Assembly (NCBI GenBank): GCA_030159075.1
Contig: BROG01000548.1
Span: 302,001-366,000 of the forward strand
Source: Atrina japonica
Taxonomy: Eukaryota > Mollusca > Bivalvia > Pterioida > Pinnidae
Direction: 5' to 3'
DNA length: 64,000 bases
The position numbers and the translations under genes are program-made. Positions 57,401-64,000 of this stretch are shown piece by piece; position 1 is the first letter of the stretch, and each line of letters opens with the position of its first letter. Under the pieces are notes generated by a model that made no database searches, was not told where the DNA came from, and worked only from the letters and a program-made list of their open reading frames with translations.

Positions 57401-60400
57401 CAATAGGTATGGAGGTCCGTTCTCATTTGCATATATATCGATTGCATCATGTCACAATCACAACAAGAGGCTTGCAGTCGATCATCACGGCTGCTTCATT
57501 TGGATAAATTAATCTAGTTAGACCATTAAATCAACCAAGAGCATCTTAAAGCTCATTTTATGCTCTTTTAATTGTAAATATGAATGGAATGGTTTTTCTT
57601 ATTTTAATTTTAACTACATGTATTTGATTATGGTTACCTTGAGTGGCTTGACCTAGTTCCTGTCGCTTGAATATATATTCATACTGCAGTAGACCTTTTC
57701 ATTCAAAACATTACGTCACGGCATGACTGATTTGAGTAATAATCAATTCTTTTGGTGAAAATAAACAAATCACAACCTATAAATATGTCGGAAACATCAA
57801 GCTGCTTAATTTGTTATCAATTACATTTCAAATTACGGTACATAAAGTTTTAGATTCTAATTGCACATCCGAAATATGTAATAAAATGATAAAAGTTGTT
57901 AAATCAATGAAAAAACAGATAATAATTTGACATATACATGATACGAAACTCACAAAGATTACTTTGCAAACTCCCAAACAGTGGCAACACCATCTACCAT
58001 AGCTCTTTGTCTCTCTTTGAATCTCTATTCATACGAGTGCTAGAAGTTGATCCTGATGTATGTCTAAATGAGTAGTAAGCCCAATATATTGGTTCCTTAT
58101 CAAAGTTATCATAAAAGTTTAAATTTCCTGCTGATATGATATATACGGTAGCATGGTAGTAGTTATAAAAAATACATGAACAGAAAGTACACACCAAATA
58201 TCATCAATGAAAGCCTTAGTTTCAGTGTACTGTTTTGTTTTGCCATGAAGACCCTTATCTTTGAGGTATGACCCTGAGTCAAGGTCATGACACACCACCT
58301 TATTAAGAACAACTGTTGTGTGAAGCTGGAAAACATTCCATTTTGTGGCCAGCAAGATATGCTGCGGACAAAAAAAAAAAGGCAGACTGTCAGTGTCCAT
58401 GACCTTTGAGTTATGACTTTGAATCAAGGCTATGACACACTGCCTTTAAATGAACAATTTTTTTGTGATGAATGAATATATTCTAGTAAAGCATGAATAA
58501 ATTATGGGCTGGGAAAGTGGGGGACAAATCGACAGAGGGACGGTTATCATTAAAACATAATACGCCCGGTCTAAATAAGGGCGTATAAAAAGGATGAAAG
58601 CCGTGTGTGTGTAAGCAGGGTGTGCGTGTGTGTACATGTGTGTGATCGAAATTTTTAAAAAAAAATTATTTTTAAGAATTAAGAAATGTGTTTTGTCTCC
58701 TGTAGATAACAATGGATATGTATCACTACTGTTTATTGTGACTTCTGTAAAAGCTGCAGAGGAAGAAAAAGGAATGACAACTATGAAACTCTGTCAGTAT
58801 TGGTAAGTAGTTCACATCAGAGGGGGTAAGTAGTTTACAACAGAGGGGGTAAGTAGTTTACAACAGAGGGGGTAAGCAGTTCAAAACAGAGGGGGGTAAG
58901 TAGTTTACATCAGAGGGGGTAAGTAGTTCACAACAGAGGGGGGTAAGTAGTTTACATCAGAGGGGGTAAGTAGTTCAAAACAGAGGGGGGGTAAGTAGTT
59001 CACATCAGAGGGGGTAAGTAGTTCAAAACAGAGGGGGGTAAGTAGTTTACATCAGAGGGGGTAAGTAGTTCAAAACAGAGGGGGGTAAGTAGTTTACATC
59101 AGAGGGGGTAAGTAGTTCACAACAGAGGGTGTAAGTAGTTTACAACAGAGGGTGTAAGTAGTTTACAACAGAGGGGGGTAAGTAGTTTACAACAGAGGGG
59201 GTAAGTAGTTTACAACAGAGGGGGGTAAGTAGTTTACATAAGAGGGTGTAAGTAGTTTACAACAGAGGGGTAAGTAGTTTACAACAGAGGGGGGTAAGTA
59301 GTTTACAACAGAGGGTGTAAGTAGTTTACAACAGAGGGGGATAAGTAGTTCACAACAGAGGGGGGTAAGTAGTTTACAACAGTGGGTGTAAGTAGTTTAC
59401 AACAGAGGGGGATAAGTAGTTTACAACAGAGGGGTGTAAGTAGTTTACATCAGAGGGGGTAAGTAGTTCACAACAGAGGGTGTAAGTAGTTTACAACAGA
59501 GGGGGGGTAAGTAGTTTACAACAGAGGGGTGTAAGTAGTTTACAACAGAGGGGTAAGTAGTTTACAACAGAGGGGGATAAGTAGTTTACATATGAGGGAG
59601 TAGGTAGTTCATAAAAGTTGGGGTAAAAAGTTTACAACAGAAGGGGTTAGTAATTTACATAAGGGGTAGGTGATTTACAACAGAGGGGGTAAGTAGTTTA
59701 CAACAGAGGGGGTTAAGTAGTTCACAACAGAGGGGAAAGTAGTTTACAACAGAGGGGGGTAAGTAGTTTACAACAGAGGGTGTAAGTAGTTTACATCAGA
59801 GGGGGTAAGTAGTTCACAACAGAGGGTGTAAGTAGTTTACAACAGTGGGTGGTAAGTAGTTTACAACAGAGGGGTGTAAGTAGTTTACATCAGAGGGGGT
59901 AAGTAGTTCACAACAGAGGGGGGTAAGTAGTTTACAACAGAGGGGGGAGTTTACAACAGAGGGGGGGTAAGTAGTTTACAACAGAGGATGTAAGTAGTTT
60001 ACAACAGAGGGTGTAAGTAGTTAACATCAGAGGGGGGTAAGTAGTTTACAACAGAGGGGGGGTAAGTAGTTTACAACAGAGGGGGGTAAGTAGTTTACAA
60101 CAGAGGGGGGTAAGTAGTTTACAACAGAGGGGGGTAAGTAGTTTACATCAGAGGGGGTAAGTAGTTCACAACAGAGGGTGTAAGTAGTTTACAACAGAGG
60201 GGTAAGTAGTTTACAACAGAGGGTGTAAGTAGTTTACAACAGAGGGGGTAAGTAGTTTACAACAGAGGGTGTAAGTAGTTTACAACAGAGGGGGGTAAGT
60301 AGTTTACAACAGAGGGGGGTAAGTAGTTTACAACAGAGGGGGTAAGTAATTCAAAACAGAGGGGATAAGTTGTTTACATATGAGGGGGTAGGTAGTTCAT

Positions 60401-61546
60401 AAAAGTTGGGGTAAAAAGTTTACAACAGAAGGGGTTAGTAATTTACATAAGGGGTAGGTGATTTACAACAGAGGGGGTAAGTAGTTTACAACAGAGGGGG
60501 TAAGTAGTTCACAACAGAGGGGGATAAGTAGTTTACAATAGAGGGGGTAAGTAATTCAAAACAGGTGGGTAAGTAGTTTACAACAGAGGGGGTAAGTAAT
60601 TCAAAACAGGTGGGTAAGTAGTTTACAACAGAGGGTGTAATTAGTTTATTCTCAAAATATACCGGTATGTAGCTTGCTAACATGGTTACAGTAGTAATTT
60701 AACAGAAGGGGTTGTTCTATGAAAATAAATTGCTAGTATTAAAATTTATTTTTACGTCAGAAGACTTAAAGCAAAAGAATTTCATCCTGAAATACAAAAT
60801 GTGTCAAATATGTACAAAATATTTGTAATTAATTTACATAATAGTAGAAGGGGTGTTCTCAAAATACATTTACTGGAAGCTCATTAGATATGTTTAATAG
60901 TTCACAGCAGAATGGGATGTCCTCAAACTCACTATATGCAAATAGATACAAAGGTATGTAGATGTCATAGAGTTTTATAGACATATCCTTAGAGTTAGGG
61001 TTTGTAGATGACATGCCCCATGTCAGGAGTTTAAAATTAACGCATGTCAGGGGTTTGTAGGTAAAAGGTCCCATGGCTTAGGGAGTTTTATAGATGTCAT
61101 GTTCCTTAGGTTGTGTTAGGGGTTATAGATGAAATGTCCCTTAGGTCAGGAGTTTTTGTAGATGACATGTTCCTTTGGTCAGGGGTTTTGTAGATGACAT
61201 GTCCCATGGGTCAGCGGATTGTAGATAACAGGTTCCCTGGGTCAAGAGGGTTTATAGATGACAGTTCCCTTGGGTCTTGGGACTGAGAAGGGTTATAGAT
61301 GAGATGTCCCTTAGGTTAGGGGTTTTTGTAGATGACGTCCCCTTGGTCAGGGGTTTTGTAGATGAGATGTCCCTTGGGTCAGGGGTTTTTGGATGGGACA
61401 TTTTCAGTCTTTTGTAATGTATAGTAAATGTATCATGTTTCTCTTTCAGTTTTAAAAGAAATCTGGCTCCTGATAGTGACTGGATTGTAACTAAACTGAA
61501 TCATCTTGTAAATGAATTCAAATCCGGAAAAATGTTTCGATTATAA
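51145..61546 (+). CDS. MAIP1: m-AAA protease-interacting protein 1, mitochondrial
   Basis: Five exons, 51145-51474, 54691-54762, 56593-56713, 58706-58802 and 61450-61546, join in phase (0, 0, 1, 2) to 238 codons plus stop (human 291). The basic, acid-free start MAARKLLLHGQCGLYATTKSR looks like a mitochondrial targeting sequence. Then come FVNHLYVNHFYQGFTSEELYEGCSK and AVEFISNHIADGDFDSLEGLV, the most conserved Tim44-like region. Later segments (DNNGYVSLLFIVTSV, SDWIVTKLNHL) match in order. In vertebrates MAIP1 binds AFG3L2-containing m-AAA protease in the matrix and protects the calcium-uniporter regulator EMRE before assembly. All introns hold repeats, most strikingly intron 4, whose donor has been tandemly amplified. 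Confidence 0.9.
52571..52812 (+). mobile_element. Intact tRNA-derived SINE with 14-bp target-site duplication
   Basis: A box GTGGCCAAATGGTTAGAGC and B box GGTTTGAATCC are correctly spaced. The body includes AAGTTTGCCAGTTTTCTTGC and TCTCCTCCACCAATAAAAAC, and the tail TTGTTGAGTATGGCATAAAA is followed by A-rich and (TCAAA)n repeats. AAACAAGGGCTCCG occurs directly before (52557-52570) and after (52813-52826). It lies in MAIP1 intron 1, inserted in an older repeat. Confidence 0.9.
52813..53105 (+). repeat. Older dispersed repeat split by the SINE
   Basis: AAGCAGGACATCCTG, TTGACCTTTGACCCAATGAC, ACATGCATGTGAAGTTTGAAAG and the close TTGCGAGGGGTTAAAA. I recall this layout as widespread in bivalve genomes; its left part lies before 52571. 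Confidence 0.6.
53390..53580 (-). mobile_element. tRNA-headed SINE, minus orientation, truncated
   Basis: Same family as 14645-14935; shares GACACCTACTGTGACAC, CTCATCCGAAGGACAGG and a terminal tRNA-like ACCGACTTAGCCAGG. Confidence 0.7.
53639..54020 (+). mobile_element. hAT-like MITE, copy 1 (right end decayed)
   Basis: Starts TAGGGCTGTGATTAATAGACTC. It shares ATCGATATACAAATTGATT, CAATTTCCA, AACTATGTTATATTTT, AAATAAACAATGTTT and GAAGTACCA in order with the copy at 54796-55177. In MAIP1 intron 1. Confidence 0.8.
54691..54762 (+). CDS. MAIP1: MAIP1 exon 2
   Basis: 24 codons, AVEFISNHIADGDFD to GLVEEQ. Acceptor TTTTGACAG, donor CAG|GTTTGA. It matches the vertebrate C-x-F-D-A-L-E-E-L-V segment. 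Confidence 0.9.
54796..55177 (+). mobile_element. hAT-like MITE, copy 2, with 8-bp target-site duplication
   Basis: TAAGGCTGTCATTGAT at the left is the inverse of the right end ATCAATGACAGCCCTA (one mismatch). ATTTACTC sits on both sides (54788-54795 and 55178-55185). Only 33 bp past MAIP1 exon 2. Confidence 0.88.
56155..56240 (-). repeat. tRNA-like SINE head, minus orientation
   Basis: Read on the minus strand: AGCTCAGTTGGTGAGAGTG, then GATCCTGGGTTCGATTC. A and B boxes are intact, so a Pol III promoter is conceivable. Confidence 0.65.
56365..56450 (-). repeat. tRNA-like SINE head, minus orientation, second copy
   Basis: AGATAGCTCAGTTGGTAAGAG and GGTCCTAGGTTTGATTCC on the minus strand; about 210 bp from the first copy with similar flanks (AATGTGCA next to each), so the pair looks like a tandem or dimeric element, 140 bp before MAIP1 exon 3. 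Confidence 0.65.
56593..56713 (+). CDS. MAIP1: MAIP1 exon 3
   Basis: 40 codons plus one base, TLNNLRHRFTHL to FEYKNDS. Acceptor TTGCATTACAG, donor AGTG|GTAAGT. Confidence 0.88.
58160..58580. repeat. Two dispersed repeat fragments in MAIP1 intron 3
   Basis: 58200-58450 on the minus strand has TTTTTGTCCGCAGCATATC and GTCATGACCTTGACTCAGGG. 58461-58580 has AGCATGAATAAATTATGGGC and ACGCCCGGTCTAAATAAGGG. Both look like bivalve repeats I recall; ORFs across them are incidental. Confidence 0.5.
58706..58802 (+). CDS. MAIP1: MAIP1 exon 4, donor at the start of a minisatellite
   Basis: 32 codons, DNNGYVSLLF to KLCQY, plus two bases. The donor TTG|GTAAGTAG is also the first eight bases of the first repeat unit of the array at 58803-60650. 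Confidence 0.88.
58803..60650 (+). repeat. Minisatellite built from the MAIP1 exon-4 splice donor
   Basis: Roughly 75-80 units of 23-25 bp, GTAAGTAGTTTACAACAGA followed by 4-6 G, from the first intron base. Nearly every unit recreates G|GTAAGT. Unit variants are GTTCA for GTTTA, CATC for CAAC, and GGGTG for GGGGG. A distinctive 120-bp block occurs at about 59588-59710 and again 788 bp later, showing a segmental duplication inside the array. Confidence 0.95.
60990..61400 (+). repeat. Second minisatellite in MAIP1 intron 4, about 35-40 bp period
   Basis: About ten diverged units around TGTAGATGACATGTCCC, then TTGGGTCAGGGGTTT. It ends about 50 bp before the exon-5 acceptor. Confidence 0.8.
61450..61546 (+). 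CDS. MAIP1: MAIP1 exon 5, C-terminus
   Basis: Acceptor CTCTTTCAG; CFKRNLAPDSDWIVTKLNHL to GKMFRL and TAA. The P-D-S-D-W-I-V motif aligns with P-D-W-T-I near the vertebrate end. Confidence 0.9.
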
Positions 61547-61605
61547 AAAGATATATTAACATGTTATTGTTTATAAATAGAGGTGCTGCACTTCTCAAAC
61601 TTACA

Positions 61606-61611
61606 AATAAA
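61606..61611 (+). terminator. MAIP1 poly(A) signal
   Basis: AATAAA 60 bp after the stop codon, followed by a T/G-rich stretch (GGTGTGTTATTTTTG). Good position and context for a short 3'UTR. Confidence 0.65.
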
Positions 61612-61904
61612 TTTTCTTGATATACTGGTGTGTTATTTTTGCTTCATTTTCTTTGTATATCGTAGGACATCTAAAACAGTTAATCCGCTTCTCAGATAAC
61701 TGATTTCCGTTGAATATATGCACACATTATTTTTCAGTTGTGTCCAAAGGATGACAAATCCCAAGGCTTCATTGCTATGATACACGTACATATATCCAGA
61801 TAAAACAAAATAGCAAAATAGATTAAGAGGAGTTGTAGAGAAAATAAAGGTATTGAATTGATCCCCCTCCAGAGAAACTGTTGGTAAAGATTTTAGAGTC
61901 CTTT

Positions 61905-62000
61905 AACTCATCAACCCCTGAAAATCAATGGCCTCTTCTGTAAATCAATGACTTAGACCAATCCAAATGTGTCTTAAGGGGTCAATGGGTTAACTCTTGC
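61905..62000 (-). repeat. Short dispersed repeat, inverse of 5345-5430
   Basis: CAACCCCTGAAAATCAATGGC and AGACCAATCCAAATGTG are the reverse of the phrases in NRBF2 intron 1. Confidence 0.65.
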
Positions 62001-63159
62001 AAATAATGTTAGAACTCTTGTCACATTTGTTACTTCTCGTTTCAAAGAAAATTTCAAGCAAAATGTGGGTCTCTTATGGTCATCTCTGGCTGAACCACCA
62101 GTATTCGTTTGAAATGTGCTATTGTCACAAACAACACATTTAAGAAAAAATCCAGGTCAATGTAAAATTACAATAAAATTCAAAAATTTCTATGATACAT
62201 TTTAATTTTCAGAATCAGTTTTCAAATACTTGCAATTTCATTTCAATCAAGATAACAAATTATCAAATAATTTAAAATTGTTTAGTGCCAACAAAGAATT
62301 AAATAAAATATTCACTTTCTTCAAAAACCATTTGCCTTAAAATATGCCAATGTAATTTAGATAACAATATTAATGAAAACAAAGTAATATATGCATTTTA
62401 TCTAATTTAAGTCACTGTCCCTTAACAACACCACTCTGGTTCATTAAATATTTGAAAATGAATTGATTAATCCCCAATCCCCCCCCCCAAATATAAAAAT
62501 GTTATTTCCTCTTGTTGATGCAGACTCAATAGGAAATTTTAACTGTATAGGTAATTTGTTGATAAAGGTATTTGGCAAAATGCTAAACCATTTATCTAAG
62601 AGTAACAAATTGGCATCAGGTAAAGGTTACAATTGATCTACTTCCCCCTGAAAAAAACAAACACACACACACAACTTAGTGAGATAAGTATAACATTTTG
62701 CTTAATCATTTGGATTTACAATTTTGTAAATTATCATTCAATATCTCCAAAACTGAAGAGAAACCAGAAATATCTTCAAGCTTCAGACATTACAAAAATT
62801 GTTTTCAATATCAATATGGTAGCAAGGAAAAAAAATATGTTATTCAAAGCTTCAAAGCAAACAAAACAAAAACAAGTAACTGACAAAACAAAGAGACATC
62901 ATGTACATTTGTAACACCCCAACCCCACCCCCCCCAAAAAAAAAAGAGCTGCATACCTCATAGATAACAAGTACCACTGATGTTCCTTAAAATTGCAAGC
63001 ACCTCATCCTTGTAAAGCCAGGTTATGGAATCGCTATGCTCTATCCAAGGAAAGTTGCAAGCACCTGAGGTACATGTATGAATAACAATTAACAAGATTC
63101 TTCAACAAAACACACCTTAAAGAGACTTGTTTGTTTCTCCAAGATATGTTATCAGTATA
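62001..63159. other. No gene seen
   Basis: AT-rich, with poly-C runs near 62480 and 62925 and an (AC)n stretch at 62660. No recognisable domain in any frame. Confidence 0.5.
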
Positions 63160-63375
63160 ACTCATCAACCCCTTATTCAAATTTAAGATTCAACCAGATC
63201 AGTAAATAGTATGGTCTACTGTCATAATTCAGGGGTGAACAATTTCATTTTGCATGTAAAATTATTATTCTGAAGCATACTCCTCGAAATTTGACAGTGG
63301 AACTAACCATTCTTTGAAATGGCAGGTTCATATTTGACTTCAGCCTTCAGGCATTAGCAAGTTAAAAATTGATGC
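63160..63375 (+). repeat. Dispersed repeat, second copy of 34225-34465
   Basis: CTCATCAACCCCT, AATAGTATGGTCT, GCATGTAAAATTATTAT and GGAACTAACCATTC in the same order as in the TSPAN33-like intron. Confidence 0.7.
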
Positions 63376-63619
63376 AGAAATGTAAAGTTTAAAATTTCAC
63401 AAACCTTTGAGTAGCAGAGTGTAGATCATACCATAATCAGTAGAGACAAATGTAAAATTTGACATTCATACAGTCTATTGCAACAAGGTTACAATGCTAC
63501 AAAGTATACCCCATAGGTCGACAAAATACATGTACTGTACTGGTACAGCTAATTTTTGGACACAGTTGAATGTATAGGCCAACAAAATTTTGATTTTCAA
63601 ATTCTTACCACATGGGTGG

Positions 63620-63800
63620 TGATTTCCCTTTCCACTCAACACACCTATGCTTGATTATTTTTCTCCCATGCTTCAAAAACATGTACATATTTATGCACAT
63701 AGATAAAATCTGACACAACTTTTAGTACACTCGGACTGAATTCTCATTACACAGAAGTAATATGCATAAACATGTATTGTGACATCATAACATGTGTAGC
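63620..63800 (-). repeat. Dispersed repeat, inverse of 23585-23765
   Basis: CCACTCAACACACCTATGC, GCTTCAAAAACATG and AGATAAAATCTGAC reverse the RNF103 intron-2 copy. Confidence 0.7.
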
Positions 63801-64000
63801 TTGTCAATACCCAAATGATTGACCAGGAAATCATTCTCCATTAAAAAAAAGGAAAACTCTGTGAACCATAGGAGAATCTAATTTCTATGTTTCCAGAAAT
63901 TGGATCATATTTGGATTTAAAAACGATGATAATGAGAGCAACACCATGAACACGTTTCTAGTATAAAAAAATCTATGAAACTGGAAATACTTTGTCCAAC

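Noticed and set aside
57994..58197. Minus-strand open frame with an acceptor-like start, reading NLNFYDNFDKEPIYWAYYS
   Set aside because: Looks exon-like, but the adjoining upstream segment (58200-58450) is a dispersed repeat with GTCATGACCTTGAC phrases; no family is recognised and no matching donor exon was found.
58119..58427. 102-residue minus-strand frame with a possible HILLATKWNVFQL exon
   Set aside because: The apparent acceptor TTTTTGTCCGCAG is part of a repeat I recall as common in bivalves, so the splice signal and frame are probably incidental.
60486..60683. Repetitive minus-strand ORF (NYLPTCFELLTPSVV repeats)
   Set aside because: A translation artefact of the MAIP1 intron-4 minisatellite; unit lengths of 23-25 bp change frame along the array.

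Overview
This window is eukaryotic nuclear DNA, most likely from a mollusc and probably a bivalve. It is AT-rich and intron-rich, and it is saturated with short non-autonomous transposons, tRNA-derived SINEs, minisatellites and very long (TA)n tracts. Several dispersed repeats look like types I remember from bivalve genomes; that is recall, not a search result. I reconstructed four protein-coding genes exon by exon from splice signals, reading-frame phase and family similarity.

Layout: (1) 1-2640 holds the tail of a PIF/Harbinger transposase (+), a broken PHD-finger/YqaJ-exonuclease locus (-), and a likely non-coding first exon (-) with a perfect splice donor. (2) 2907-10122 (+) is NRBF2, a regulator of the autophagy PI3-kinase complex, in 3 exons coding 275 aa. 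A 17-bp minisatellite stops about 40 bp before its last splice acceptor. (3) 10226-21900 holds a transposon nested in another transposon, a 1.75-kb minisatellite, a possible two-exon gene tail, MITEs, a long-armed foldback element and SINEs. (4) 21930-26219 (-) is RNF103, a membrane RING-H2 ubiquitin ligase, in 3 exons coding 659 aa. (5) 26.2-34.0 kb is repeat-rich with a dead mariner transposase. (6) 34035-44445 (-) is a TspanC8 tetraspanin most like TSPAN33, in 7 exons coding 310 aa with all introns in phase 0. (7) 44.4-51.1 kb is repeat-rich with long (TA)n tracts. (8) 51145-61546 (+) is MAIP1, a mitochondrial m-AAA-protease partner, in 5 exons coding 238 aa. (9) The rest, to 64000, holds only dispersed repeats.

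The four genes have unrelated roles: autophagy, ER ubiquitin ligation, ADAM10 trafficking and mitochondrial proteostasis. I see no operon-like or pathway logic in their order.

The most striking structure is in MAIP1 intron 4. A tandem array of roughly 75-80 units of 23-25 bp begins at the exon-4 splice donor itself, and each unit carries GTAAGT again. The gene's own 5' splice site has therefore been amplified into a long string of decoy donors. A second array at 12.1-13.9 kb carries GGTAAGT on the minus strand in many units.
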